Below, piece by piece: positions 52,211 to 62,500 of a DNA stretch of 64,000 bases; position 1 is the first letter of the stretch; each line of letters starts with the position of its first letter. Location of the stretch: the NCBI GenBank assembly GCA_964626595.1, contig CAZVFU010000002.1, forward strand, positions 1-64,000. Direction: 5' to 3'. The notes below the pieces were generated by a model that had not been told where the DNA came from, ran no database searches, and was given only the letters and a program-made list of their open reading frames with translations. Made by a program: the position numbers and the translations under genes. The stretch comes from JAWLFI01 sp964626595 (lineage in GTDB: Bacteria > Bacteroidota > Bacteroidia > Chitinophagales > Saprospiraceae).

Positions 52211-52857
52211 ATGTAAAGGAAATTTAGGCTGCTAAAGAAAATGATTAACCAGATGAACACTACAATAACAACCCAATGTGCTGAAGTGTTTCCCCATTTT
52301 TGGTAAATATAGGAGAAAACAGCAGCTAAAATCCACCAGGCGATATAATTGGAACGGGGTATTTCACCAGAGGTCCATGTCCACATATCTAATGCGACGG
52401 CCACTGGCTCAATGAGAATATCTAGAAAAAGAGCGAGACTGGCAGAAATGGCAGTGCGGAGTATCTTGGGTGCGGTTGGAAACAGGCGTCGGGCAGCCGT
52501 GAGGCTACCTACAATAACGAGAACCCAATTCACCCCAATCAAGAGGGGTGTCCCGGCGATTTTTGGTCCTAAAATGGAGCCATATGTGTATTCGCCAAAG
52601 GGGAATCCCGTTTGGACTCCGAGAATCTCGATGCCTAATCCCAAGCTGTAAATCGAAAGGAGGCTAAAAATTGTCCCGCTCGTCCAGGGGCGCAAAAATA
52701 GAATAATGACAGCGCAGGAAAGCATCAATTGCATAGGGGTAAGCTTCATGACTTCTACATTTTCAAAGATGAGAAGCTGCGTAAGTCCTACCGTGTACAT
52801 GATACTAATGAAGATGGCGGCTATCGGGGCCTGATATGTGGAGAACCATTTTTTCAA
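52207..52857 (-). CDS. Carotenoid biosynthesis protein, CruF-like (DUF422)
   Basis: An integral membrane protein of 216 aa with about six or seven helices. The motif GVQTGFPFGEYTYGSILGPK followed by GVNWVLVIVGS and LFLDILIEPVAVALDMWTW is characteristic of CruF/bisanhydrobacterioruberin hydratase-type proteins, which add water at the psi end of carotenoids. I start at the TTG at 52857, which overlaps the upstream stop as TTGA; the longer frame to 52941 would overlap the desaturase by 88 nt. With CrtZ and a CrtD-like desaturase this suggests a myxol- or saproxanthin-type end product. Confidence 0.78.
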   Translation of the reverse strand: MKKWFSTYQAPIAAIFISIMYTVGLTQLLIFENVEVMKLTPMQLMLSCAVIILFLRPWTSGTIFSLLSIYSLGLGIEILGVQTGFPFGEYTYGSILGPKIAGTPLLIGVNWVLVIVGSLTAARRLFPTAPKILRTAISASLALFLDILIEPVAVALDMWTWTSGEIPRSNYIAWWILAAVFSYIYQKWGNTSAHWVVIVVFIWLIIFFSSLNFLYI

Positions 52858-54344
52858 TATCGATCTATTTCTTGGTCTGTTATTTTTGCGGAAAGCAAAC
52901 ACAGTGGGATTCCTCCACCCGGATGTACGCTTCCGCCACAAAAATATAAATTTTTGACCTTCGGGTGGAAGTTAGGATGTCGGTTAAAGGCAGCCATCAT
53001 GTCATTGGAGGCAGATCCATATAGGGCGCCGCCAACAGAAGAGGTGTCGGCTTCGATTTGAGTGGGATCCCAATGCTGTTCTACCTCAATATCGGGGGCT
53101 ATCGGCCGCCCAAGCAGGCGACTGAGTTTTTCGATTGTGGTTTGGCGAATTTGTGGAGCCAGGGCCTTCCAGTCCTGACCCTGATCGTGGGGCGTATTCA
53201 CCATCACGAACCAATTTTCTTTTTGAGCTGGAGCATCTTCAGATTCTATTTTCGAGGTAATATTGACATATATCGTTGGATCGGGGTGTATAGTCCCGTT
53301 TTTAATGGCCTGGAATTCGGCTTTATAATTTCGGGTAAAGAATATATTGTGAAGACCTAATGAAGGGTAGGGGGTTTTCATGCCCCAATAAAATATAAAC
53401 GCGGATGATGAGCGCTCTTCGCGCCGCACCTGCCGGGGGAGGGGGAGTTGCGGAAGGAGTTTATGATAGGTAGCATGAATGTCCACATTACTTACCACCC
53501 GATCCGCTAAAACGGTCTTTTCATGGATACGGATCCCCGTGGCTTGCTTTTCATTGTGTAGGATTTCATCTACTTTACTATCGAAAAAATAGGATACTCC
53601 CAGATCCTTTCCAAGTTGAAATAAACTCCGGGCAATATTGTACATGCCTCCCCTGGGCAAAAAGGTTCCCTCATTAAATTCAAAATGGGGGATCATTGAC
53701 ATCATACCGGAAGTGCGGTAAGGGTCCGATCCGTTATAGGTTGCATAGCGATTAAAAAGCTGCACCAACCGAGGGTCAGTGAAAAATTTTTTATTAAAGC
53801 GATTTAAGCTTTTAAATAAACCATAATGAAAAAGATATGGAACCGCTTTTAGCACATCTTTCCGCCACCAACTGCGCCAGCGATGGAGTGAGCGATCTAA
53901 AAAAATACGGCCTACCTTTTCGTATTTCCAGGCAGCATGGTCCAGATATGCGCTTAATTTTCCCGGCTTAAGATTAAAGGTTTCGAGGGCTGATTTTTCG
54001 AGGGCGGCCCGATCGGCTGCGGCTTGAAACTGGGTGCCATCCTCCCAAAAATACCTGCACGATTCGTCCATCTTCGAGTATTGAAAATACTTTTCGATGG
54101 GCACTTTAGCTAACTGAAAGAGTTCTTCAACATACTGAGGTTGTGTAAATAGAGAAGGACCACCGTCAAATCGATATCCCCCTTTTTCGAATTGATACAG
54201 TTTGCCTCCGGGCGCAGGAGCCGCCTCGTAGACCTCAACTTCATCTCCGGCTATTTTTCTGCGGACAGCCAGGGCGAGCCCCGCAATACCAGCACCTATC
54301 ACTACCGTTTTCTTAGGTGCTTTTGAGTTTTGATTTTCCTTCAT
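52854..54344 (-). CDS. FAD-dependent carotenoid desaturase, CrtI/CrtD type
   Basis: A 496-aa flavoprotein. The N-terminal dinucleotide site is VVIGAGIAGLALAV (G17, G19, G22) with E40. GGKLYQFEKGGYRFDGGPSL and LFNRYATYNGSDPYRTSG follow, and the C-terminal FAD motif is FCGGSVHPGGGIPLCLLSAK. The RYATYNGS version and the CruF-like neighbour favour a 3,4-desaturase (CrtD) over phytoene desaturase (CrtI), which is an inference from memory of flavobacterial proteins. The ATG shares one base with the histidine-kinase stop (TAATG), so translation of the two is coupled. Confidence 0.82.
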   Translation of the reverse strand: MKENQNSKAPKKTVVIGAGIAGLALAVRRKIAGDEVEVYEAAPAPGGKLYQFEKGGYRFDGGPSLFTQPQYVEELFQLAKVPIEKYFQYSKMDESCRYFWEDGTQFQAAADRAALEKSALETFNLKPGKLSAYLDHAAWKYEKVGRIFLDRSLHRWRSWWRKDVLKAVPYLFHYGLFKSLNRFNKKFFTDPRLVQLFNRYATYNGSDPYRTSGMMSMIPHFEFNEGTFLPRGGMYNIARSLFQLGKDLGVSYFFDSKVDEILHNEKQATGIRIHEKTVLADRVVSNVDIHATYHKLLPQLPLPRQVRREERSSSAFIFYWGMKTPYPSLGLHNIFFTRNYKAEFQAIKNGTIHPDPTIYVNITSKIESEDAPAQKENWFVMVNTPHDQGQDWKALAPQIRQTTIEKLSRLLGRPIAPDIEVEQHWDPTQIEADTSSVGGALYGSASNDMMAAFNRHPNFHPKVKNLYFCGGSVHPGGGIPLCLLSAKITDQEIDRY

Positions 54345-57300
54345 TACAAAGTGACGCGTTCTCGTTGATAAAAATTTTCTTTGGTTCTCATGAGTGGTAT
54401 AACGACATAAAAATCGGTCCCTTTGTTGACTACTGTTTCAAAATAAATTTTTCCATTGAAGCCTTCGATGATATTGGCGCATATGGCCAGCCCCAAACCG
54501 GTTCCCGAACTTTTGCTGGTAAAATTGGGCTTGAATACCTTTTCTTTAAGATCATCCGGGATCCCTTTTCCATTATCTGCTACCAGGACAACGGCCTCAT
54601 CGCCTTTTTTGAATAGTTTTATGGTGATCAATCCTCGTCGATCTTCCGGAATGGCCTGGATTGCATTTTTTATCAAATTACTCATCACTCGTAGCAGGTG
54701 GTCCTTATCTGCAAATACGCGAAGATCATCAATGGGCACAAATAATTTAATGTCCATATCCTTTCGCTCTCTAAAGAGGTCATGAATAGATGCGACAACC
54801 TCATTGAGCGAAACCACTTTATTTTCGGGCTCTGGCATTTTAGCAAAGGTGGAGAATTCGCTGGCGATGCGATTGAGATTATCAATTTGCTCAATGAGGG
54901 TCGCACTTACTTTTCGAAATAGTTTTTCTTTGTTGGGACTATCGTTTTCGATCGCAAACTGCAGGTGCTGTAACGATAATTTCATGGGGGTGAGTGGATT
55001 TTTTATTTCATGTGCCACTTGTTTAGCCATTTCCCGCCAGGCTGTTTCCCGCTCTGTAGTAGCCAGAATCTTAGCACTTTCTTCGAGCTGCATAATCATG
55101 CGGTTATAATCCCGGATCAACTCGCCCAGCTCATCTTTTTGACTCCATTCGAGAGGAATATTTTTTCTACCCAATTTTAGTGATTTGAGTCTCTCACTCA
55201 ACACCTTTAAAGGAGCCGTTATGGAGTTCGAAATCGCAACTGCGATACCTCCGGTTAAGACGAAAAGGAAAACGTAAATATTGAGAAGTGTCATAATGAT
55301 TTGCCGGAATGCAGGCCCCACATTTAAGCTTTCGGTTTCAGCGTCAAATTGTGCAATAGCGACCTCTTCATTGGGGCCAATTATTTTATGATAAATTTGG
55401 CCCTGCTGTATGCCCACATTTTGGCCTGAGAAATAGGTCGGCTTTCGAATGGTTAATGGTAGCAAAGGAGCCCCGTTCCCGCTCAAGCGGACTCCATTGC
55501 GACTATACAAGCTTCCTGAAGTTTGATGTTGATCCTGAATAGATTGAAAAAGGCGCTGCATATCGACCTCCTCTTTAGTTTCCCAGCTTTGGCTCAAATC
55601 CTGAACCATGGCAGAAGTCATATGGAGAGCCAATTGTTCGGCTTGCTCTCGACCCTGATATTCAAAGTATAGATAGGTTACCCAGGCTATGGTAACGAAA
55701 GAGCCTACGGTGACAGCCAAAATATAAAATTGAATTCGTTTTCGAAGGCTGGGTAATGCAGACCAGAAGAAGGCCCAGTCCCGAGGTAAAAGATTCAGCG
55801 GGCGATTAATCATTAACAAACATAGAGCCACCAGCACCCAAAGCACGAAAAAGAAGGCATATAGGGATATGGGCTCATTCATACCCATTTTTTGCCTTCC
55901 GATAACATAGGTGGTTCCGGCTTTTTCTCCGACCACATAGAAACCCTGGTTGGTTTGAAAATGCTCCAATTTACCTTCGGACCAATCCAAATGGGGCGCA
56001 GACGGAATGCCCCATAGTGGGCCGCGCTGGAAAACCAGCCGCTCATCTTGATATTTGGCCCAGGAAAACGCTTTTGATTCTTCCATCGCCATTTTATCCT
56101 CCTGCATCCATGAGCGTAGGAGTTCAGTCTGATTGTGTTCCAGCCGCAGTGTACTAAACGTAAATACGAGCAAAGAGGTGCAAGCCGCAAGTACGGTTAG
56201 CCATATAAAAGGCCATGTCAAACCTCCGGATACATTCTCTGCAAATAAATCCATTAAAATAATGATGATAAAAGAGAGAATAAAGAAAGCAAAGGGATGG
56301 ATATCAAGAGGAAATAAAAGGAAAAAGGGTAGGAAAACGATTCCGGCTGCCAGTAGCATCAATAACTTTTTACCCAGCGGCAGACGCAATCTCAGGACTG
56401 TTTTTTGAAGTCGGTAGCTCATGACAAAAAGAACCGTCACGAAAAGAACAATACTCGCATACCAAAATAGATTGTCTGAATTCCATTGTAAAAGCTCATC
56501 GGAATGGGAAAGAGACATTTGCTCCATGATGGAAAAATGGAGGGTGGCAACCGTTAAGTAGAAGGTCACGATCAGCGATAGGAATATGAGAAGGGCCTGA
56601 CCCGCTGCAGACAATTTTTTTCGGATGGCGGGCTTTACCCACTTTAAAATATGAGGTGTACTCACCCAAAGGAAAGTTAATACTGCTACTCCAAAGATCC
56701 ATTCATTTACATCAATTCCTGCATCAATGGGTTCGTTTTTACCGATAATGCGAGCCCACTTTTGACTCCAATTTCCCTCAAGAATCCACACGGTAGCTAA
56801 GCCAATCCCAGAAAGCAGAATAGATCCAAGAATGGAAAAGATGTAGGTTTGGAAATAGCGCTTCAGAGCAAAAAAAACAAAGATTACCCCGAAAAAAAAA
56901 CCTAAGTAAATCAAGTTTATCCCCCAATGATGAAATGCAGCTTTACGCGTCTCATCTCTGCTGACATACAATGACCTTTGTAACTCCTTCAATGAGATTT
57001 GCGCTTCCGTCGACCCCACGGAATCCAGAGATATGCTTAAGGGATTTGACCATAACTTTGCCAATTCCCAGCCATGAAAGTGAACGAAATCATCGATTTT
57101 CGCACCGTAGATTACCCAAATCTCATTTTGCACCGGATGAACAGACCATCTACTGGTCCAAATTTCAGCACTGTCCAGCTGAAACACAGGCCAGGCGGTA
57201 TTCGTCCAGTAAACCCATTGATTAGTTTTCTGATTCCATATCAGGTGATTTTGGTCTTTCGGCAAGTCAGAAAAGCAAGCTGCCCATTCCACCCGAGCTG

Positions 57301-57529
57301 ATGCGCATGATCTCCAATTGCGAATTATAGATTGTGAGGGTTCATTTTTCTTCAACTCAGATTGGAGCTCGGCAGTCCATTTTTGTTTGGGATCATCCGG
57401 TAGGGGGGGGCTCTGAGCTAACCATTGCATCACTCCCCCCAGGAGCAGCAAGAATCCTCCCAGCCAGAGTAAGGGTTTGGTTTTTACTGAGCGATATCCC
57501 GCATCAAAAAGGTGATATGCCGCAATCAT
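54344..57529 (-). CDS. Large membrane sensor histidine kinase, NtrY-like
   Basis: A 1061-aa kinase with many transmembrane helices (one at residues ~18-38, a cluster at ~210-480, and pairs near 575 and 625) and a large periplasmic segment. A HAMP-like linker near 765-815 ends in DELGELIRDYNRMI. The HisKA domain has the phospho-His840 in VAHEIKNPLTPMKLSL. The ATPase domain has NLIKNAIQAIP, ADNGKGIPDD and SGTGLGLAIC. No receiver domain or adjacent response regulator is present. It is the first gene of the operon with the carotenoid genes. The minus strand carries a -7 box just upstream, and GC-rich element E lies beyond that. Confidence 0.92.
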   Translation of the reverse strand: MIAAYHLFDAGYRSVKTKPLLWLGGFLLLLGGVMQWLAQSPPLPDDPKQKWTAELQSELKKNEPSQSIIRNWRSCASARVEWAACFSDLPKDQNHLIWNQKTNQWVYWTNTAWPVFQLDSAEIWTSRWSVHPVQNEIWVIYGAKIDDFVHFHGWELAKLWSNPLSISLDSVGSTEAQISLKELQRSLYVSRDETRKAAFHHWGINLIYLGFFFGVIFVFFALKRYFQTYIFSILGSILLSGIGLATVWILEGNWSQKWARIIGKNEPIDAGIDVNEWIFGVAVLTFLWVSTPHILKWVKPAIRKKLSAAGQALLIFLSLIVTFYLTVATLHFSIMEQMSLSHSDELLQWNSDNLFWYASIVLFVTVLFVMSYRLQKTVLRLRLPLGKKLLMLLAAGIVFLPFFLLFPLDIHPFAFFILSFIIIILMDLFAENVSGGLTWPFIWLTVLAACTSLLVFTFSTLRLEHNQTELLRSWMQEDKMAMEESKAFSWAKYQDERLVFQRGPLWGIPSAPHLDWSEGKLEHFQTNQGFYVVGEKAGTTYVIGRQKMGMNEPISLYAFFFVLWVLVALCLLMINRPLNLLPRDWAFFWSALPSLRKRIQFYILAVTVGSFVTIAWVTYLYFEYQGREQAEQLALHMTSAMVQDLSQSWETKEEVDMQRLFQSIQDQHQTSGSLYSRNGVRLSGNGAPLLPLTIRKPTYFSGQNVGIQQGQIYHKIIGPNEEVAIAQFDAETESLNVGPAFRQIIMTLLNIYVFLFVLTGGIAVAISNSITAPLKVLSERLKSLKLGRKNIPLEWSQKDELGELIRDYNRMIMQLEESAKILATTERETAWREMAKQVAHEIKNPLTPMKLSLQHLQFAIENDSPNKEKLFRKVSATLIEQIDNLNRIASEFSTFAKMPEPENKVVSLNEVVASIHDLFRERKDMDIKLFVPIDDLRVFADKDHLLRVMSNLIKNAIQAIPEDRRGLITIKLFKKGDEAVVLVADNGKGIPDDLKEKVFKPNFTSKSSGTGLGLAICANIIEGFNGKIYFETVVNKGTDFYVVIPLMRTKENFYQRERVTL

Positions 57530-57549
57530 ATCCGAAGTTGTTTGAGTAT

Positions 57550-57557
57550 CAAAGGTA
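57550..57557 (-). promoter_or_regulatory. Candidate -7 box for the histidine kinase-crt operon
   Basis: On the minus strand this reads TACCTTTG, an exact TAnnTTTG match, 21 nt before the ATG at 57529. A clear -33 TTTG is lacking. GC-rich element E (57598-57729) lies upstream of it. Confidence 0.4.
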
Positions 57558-57597
57558 ACTCATATATGTTAAATATATTATATTTGTCACTTTTTTC

Positions 57598-57729
57598 ATT
57601 TGGGCGTGACCCCGAGGTTCCGCCTGACGGCGGATCTCGAGGGTCGGTCCCTTCCGGGGTTCGCTGGTCGCTCCGTGCTATCGCACCCCTCCGCCCACGG
57701 GCGGAGGGCCCTCCAGGCACCTCACGCAA
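57598..57729 (-). repeat. GC-rich structured intergenic element, copy E
   Basis: On the minus strand it starts TTGCGTGAGGTGCCTGGAGG. It has the hairpin CCCTCCGCCC/GGGCGGAGGG, GTGCGATAGCAC, the segment GAACCCCGGAAGGGACCGAC, and a CCGCC/GGCGG hairpin, and ends TCACGCCC. It is about 90% identical to copy D. Termini GCGTGA (57722-57727 complement) and TCACGC (57604-57609 complement) pair over 6 bp. It lies between the divergent histidine kinase and rnpB. Confidence 0.85.
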
Positions 57730-57802
57730 TATCCTTGAACCATAGCGAAAAGAAGTGAGTTCCTTTGGGAGAAATGTGCCCCCCTCTGCGAAAATGAAAT
57801 AA

Positions 57803-57835
57803 TTGAGGAACCTTTCGGTTTATGTTGTATGTTTA
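57803..57835 (+). promoter_or_regulatory. rnpB promoter
   Basis: TTG at 57803-57805 and TATGTTTA at 57828-57835 (one mismatch to TAnnTTTG), spaced by 22 nt, place the transcript start near 57841. That is exactly where the P1 helix of RNase P RNA begins. Confidence 0.6.
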
Positions 57836-57840
57836 CAATC

Positions 57841-58178
57841 AGGTTTACCCAGTCTGTCGCCTCGAAAGGGGAGGAAAGTCCGGACAACGCAGGGCGCTGC
57901 ACCGTGGAAATCACGGGACTCGAAAGGGTACAGAGAGTGTCACAGAAACTAAACCGCCCAATTTATTGGGTAAGGGTGAAAACGTGCGGTAAGAGCGCAC
58001 GCGTCGGCAAAGTAATTTGTCGATGGGATAAACCTTGCAGGTTGCAATGCCACATATACTTCGGTTTGAAATCGGCCCGATTGATTTTGCGTAAGCAAAA
58101 GCCGTTGGGGGTAGGCAGCACGAGATAAATGACAGATACTCGAAAGAGGTACAGAATCCGGCTTATTAGGTAAACCAA
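57841..58178 (+). ncRNA. rnpB: RNase P RNA (bacterial type A)
   Basis: The catalytic RNA that matures tRNA 5' ends. The 5' conserved region has GAGGAAAGTCCGGAC (57871-57885), followed by the CACAGAAA of the catalytic core. The 3' conserved region has ACAGAATCCGGCTTAT (58151-58166). P1 is formed by GGTTTACC (57842-57849) and GGTAAACC (58169-58176). The length of about 338 nt is in the normal range. A strong terminator follows directly. Confidence 0.95.
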
Positions 58179-58214
58179 AAAAAAGGGTAGAACATCTGTT
58201 CTACCCTTTTTTTT
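58179..58214. terminator. Bidirectional terminator between rnpB and porV
   Basis: The stem GGGTAGAAC (58185-58193) pairs with GTTCTACCC (58198-58206) with a 4-nt loop, flanked by an A-run and a T-run. It can end rnpB on the plus strand and porV on the minus strand. Confidence 0.93.
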
Positions 58215-58231
58215 TAATGATTATTTTTCTT

Positions 58232-59452
58232 TTAGAGTTGCTCAGATGATCCTCCAATATTTCCACCTGTAAATACGCTCATATCCAAACCTACGCCTAC
58301 GCGAAGGGTATTGGCAAGCGGATTTGGTCGAGCAGATGTTGACACCAAATAGGACATATCCAAATTAAATCCATTGTAATTGAATCCAAATCCGAAGGTC
58401 ATGTACTTTCGGTTTCCTTTAGAAACGTGTTCGTTAAAGTATCCCAGGCGCACGGCAAACACCTCATCATACCAATATTCCATCCCTAGAGTCCATGTAA
58501 TTTCGCGAAGTTCTCCCGAAAATCCATTTGGAGAATCTGAGAAGGAATTGATTACCCCGCTAAATAAGCTTTGATCTCGCCAGGCTGGAATACCGTTCAC
58601 AGTTTGAGTTGTGTCACCTAGTGCTGGGGTGGGAACGAGGAGTTTGTTGGCCTGTCCTACGAAAGTCAAACTATTGTATTCATCTATGTCATAAGTGTAT
58701 GCGGCGCCAATAGCAAGGTTGGTAGGGATAAAGTCTCCTACAGCTGATTGAGTGTAGCTGATTTTTGTACCTAAGTTCGTAAGGGCTAAACCGAGGGTCA
58801 GTTGTTCATTTCGGCTTAAACTCGTTTGATACTGCATCCCGACATCAGCAGCAATTGAAGTTCCTGCATTAATTTCTACAGTTCCAATCGTTTGCCCACT
58901 AGCTAAATTGGAATAAATATACTTTCCGGCTACAGACATTGAGAAATTTTCAGATAACTTACGAGCATATGTAGCTCCAATTTCCCATTCTCGAGGGAAA
59001 CCCGTACCTGTCGATTGTGCATTTTCGTCCAAAAAAGCGATCTCTCCCATGGAGAAAAACTTCAATGAGAGTCCAAAAGCTTGAACATCGTCGGGTTTAT
59101 AATACCCATTTATAAAAGCCAGATACACATCCCCTACAATATTCCGAAGCCAGGGGGTGTACGTAAATGAAACACCAAAATCATCCTTGGCAAAAGCTAA
59201 TGCAGACCCATTATGGTGCAAGCTATTGGGCGTTCCACTGAGTGCAACCCCCGCATCTCCAAGTCCACCCGATCGAGCATCAGGTGTAATCGAAAGAAAG
59301 GGAACGGCTGTGAAGACGGGGTTCGGGCAGGGTTGGTCGGTTCCTGAAATCACCCAACTATCCGTGGCTAAACTATATTCACATTGAGCATGTAGGTCTG
59401 ATGAACACCAAGATAGAAACAGTACAAAAATGGAGATACCAATACGTCGCAT
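58232..59452 (-). CDS. porV: Type IX secretion outer-membrane protein PorV
   Basis: An outer-membrane beta-barrel of 406 aa that shuttles T9SS cargo from the translocon to the attachment complex. After the signal peptide (ending near SSDLHAQ) it has the PorV hallmark VPFLSITPDARSGGLGDAGV and SLHHNGSALAFAKDDFGVSF. FafFL-type strands continue to the C-terminus, which carries a near-terminal Gly/Phe-rich strand. It lies 57 nt downstream of porU on the same strand, and a -7 box (TATATTTG, minus strand) at 59477-59484 could give it a separate promoter. Confidence 0.93.
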   Translation of the reverse strand: MRRIGISIFVLFLSWCSSDLHAQCEYSLATDSWVISGTDQPCPNPVFTAVPFLSITPDARSGGLGDAGVALSGTPNSLHHNGSALAFAKDDFGVSFTYTPWLRNIVGDVYLAFINGYYKPDDVQAFGLSLKFFSMGEIAFLDENAQSTGTGFPREWEIGATYARKLSENFSMSVAGKYIYSNLASGQTIGTVEINAGTSIAADVGMQYQTSLSRNEQLTLGLALTNLGTKISYTQSAVGDFIPTNLAIGAAYTYDIDEYNSLTFVGQANKLLVPTPALGDTTQTVNGIPAWRDQSLFSGVINSFSDSPNGFSGELREITWTLGMEYWYDEVFAVRLGYFNEHVSKGNRKYMTFGFGFNYNGFNLDMSYLVSTSARPNPLANTLRVGVGLDMSVFTGGNIGGSSEQL

Positions 59453-59476
59453 AAGTTTAATTTAGTTCTAGAGTCA

Positions 59477-59484
59477 CAAATATA
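59477..59484 (-). promoter_or_regulatory. Candidate -7 box for porV
   Basis: On the minus strand this reads TATATTTG, an exact -7 match, 24 nt before the porV ATG, in the 57-nt gap after porU. No clear -33 TTTG is seen. Confidence 0.35.
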
Positions 59485-59509
59485 TGATATTGCTATGTAA
59501 AAGTGCAGA

Positions 59510-62500
59510 CTATATTTTTATCAACTTTAAAACTGGACTATGTAGTACATCCGATGAACTATTTTTTTCTATTCTTATGCGAGCATAATAGGTCCCGCTC
59601 GGGAGATATTGATTTCTTGATCGAGGGCGCCATTCTATGCAAGGAATTTCGCTACTCTCTAGTAAAAAGCCAATGGGAACTTCATCCACTCTTTGTCCAG
59701 ACGAATTAAAGACCTCAAGGAATCCATTATACTTACCTACCGATAGTTGCGATTTTAAGCGAACACAAATTCTTTCTTTAAAGGGATTGGGGTAGGCAGT
59801 AACATCAAATAATTCTGCTTCTTCCTGGTCGATAACAAAGAACTCTATTTCTGCTTCACCTTCCAAGCCCAGTATATTCCATGCTCTTACTTTTAGTGTG
59901 TGATATCCGGGACTCAATTGACTGAGCGGATAAAAGATCGTTCCAGCCCTCGAATCTTCTACATCCGGCTCATAAAAACTATTGAGTACGATGGGTTCAT
60001 TCGTATTTTCATCTAATATCGCCACCATCTCTTTACCGAGGCCATTATTACTCAGATTTATGCCCAGCGAATCAAATAACCTTACATACATCATCGGGTT
60101 TGGCCCAACGCGTTCCCCATTTTCAAACATGTCATTTTCCAGATATAAATCTACGACAGGAGGAGAAGGGGATAAAACGGTATCTGCTGGTAGCCCTCCT
60201 ATTAAAAAATTGGTGTAGGCTCCTTTGGCATCCTCCTGGTCGGGACTATTCGAAGTGGCAAAATACTGTATTTTCCCCTCGTCAATCTCTTCATTTATGG
60301 ATTTGGGGACAACCATGGTAAACTCGAATTGACCTGCCACTACAGGTGTTTTTCCTTTCCATAATATATTTTCCTGAGTGTTAAATGAGCGGACTTGCGA
60401 GTCGGAGCTTTGCCCGAGAGTTTTATTCTGAGTAACTTTATCGAATAGGGTGGGAGAAAGTGTACCATTATAATCCGCAACGGGTAGACCACTCATATCA
60501 GCCACATATCCCTGAACAGTAACTTTTTCTAAAGGTCGAATGGTGTCGGTGTACAATTGAGCGTTATTTCTATTGAAAGAAGTAGTAATAATTTGATAGC
60601 GCGGAAGAAGAATACGCATCGTTGGGTCACCTAATAAGGTGTATTTCCTGGCATTAGCCCGCAGTGTATCTTGACTATTGGCGTTTTTAGCGCGTGAGAG
60701 TACTTTACCAATCGGGATGAAACCATCTTCATCTTTTTCAAACAGTCTTTCAAATGTTGAGGCTGTCAGTCGACGGTTTGAACTGGAATATACCGGGCGC
60801 GATGTAGTAAATAAGGCTATAGCTCCACCTGATCCTTTATTGATTAGTAACTCTCCTGTAGACTCCAGCGCAGGTTGATCATAGGTTCCAAAGGTACAGG
60901 TGGCTGTAATGAATAGGGGCAGTTGATCACTATTGGTCCATGATTGGATGTGATCGTTTGTTAAAACACGTTCAGAGGACCATCCGTAAGGACCTCCATG
61001 TCCAAGATAGTTGACGACTAGAGCCCCCCTTTGAATAGCTTGGTTCAGCTTGGCTGTAGCATCCGGAAATCGGATCCCGCTCGCGCCATTGGTACGCTCA
61101 TAAGCATCAAAATAAATTTTCTCGATGATAAGGCTAGAGTCTTTTCGCACATCTTCAGCAATGTTATCGCCGTCTCGCAGATGTATATTATTGTCACCAT
61201 CATCAGTTAAAAAAACAAAGCGATTTTGCCAGTCCCCTCTGGCTGATCTTTTTGTTTCGTAACGTATAATTTTATCAACCATGGTGTAAGCCTCATCGAG
61301 GTTTCTAGCAGGTAATCGACCCACATTTAGGGTCAGCGACCCTACTAAATCTCCTCCTTGCCCGGGGCGAATAAGCGCAAAAAAATCATCAGTCGGGTAG
61401 CCACGAATAGGATGGTAAGATTCTTCAGTTTGATAAGTAGGGACCAGATTATAATTCGGGTAATTTTTATTGATATGGCGGTAATCGAAAGATGCCGCTC
61501 CAAAAAGCAGCAAATACTCGAGATTCTCATCTTTTTCGTAAAGATATCGGGCAAAATCTCGAATGGCTGACGGATCTGTTTTTCCGCCGCTAAATTCGTT
61601 ATAAATGGCCTGGATTTCCGCTTTTTCTATACTCATTTGAGAATATTCAGATCGATGTGCGATCCATCGATCGACAGCAGGTTCGAGGAAGTCGGCATAG
61701 ACAACCAGACATTTTGGAACATCTATAGTTTTAAGGTTTTGATTAGAGACTTCATTTGTAAATTTGGGGAGAGGGTAATCCTGATTTGGATCTAAAGCCG
61801 CGTACCGCAAGGGTGTGCCTGTGCTGTTATCCTGAAATCTCACCTGATTATTTGCTATGGAAACCGGAACGGTGTAATAATCTGGAAAGTTGGAGATATT
61901 TATTATCTGAGTAGAAGGGCTTGAGCCCGAAAGCCTCAGTTCGGCTTCAAAAACGGATGGGGAAGGGGGCGTGGCAAAAAAAGTCGAGTTATTCTGCAGG
62001 TTTAATTCAGGAGTGAAATAATTGAATGTGATAAAATCAAGCCACGCTTGATCATTCCCGGAGCTCGGAAGAAATTCCAATAAAACCTGATCCAGTTGAG
62101 GTAAGGTGTAATCTACGACATCTTCCGCTGTTGATGCGACGAGATGTTCCGAATGACTGACATTTATACCACTTAAAGAATACATTGAGCTTTCACCATT
62201 AACCGTCAGCTGAAGTCGTGTGCTTCTGGAAGCTCTGGCAGCAAAATGAAAGGCAATGTGAGACGGGTGGTTTGTTGAAATTTCTTCAATTGGCCGCAAC
62301 ATATTTGTCAGGTCTTGCTGCCGGTTATTGGAAAAGGATTCTCCGAACCACCTTTGGCCTGTACCGTGATTTGATATTTTGAGATCCTGAAGATTGACCA
62401 TTTCTCGCTCGTGATGCCGAATTCGTTGTATCTCGCGAACTGAAGACTGAGGTTCCGTGTCTGGGGCAACTTCGGTGAGAGCTGCGGATGCTATATCCGG

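Noticed and set aside
52858..52941. 28-codon N-terminal extension of the CruF-like gene
   Set aside because: It would overlap the desaturase by 88 nt and is basic and non-hydrophobic. A TTG that overlaps the desaturase stop gives a normal membrane start.
57841..58178. Small protein frames across the rnpB region
   Set aside because: The conserved RNase P RNA boxes, P1 pairing and terminator explain the region.
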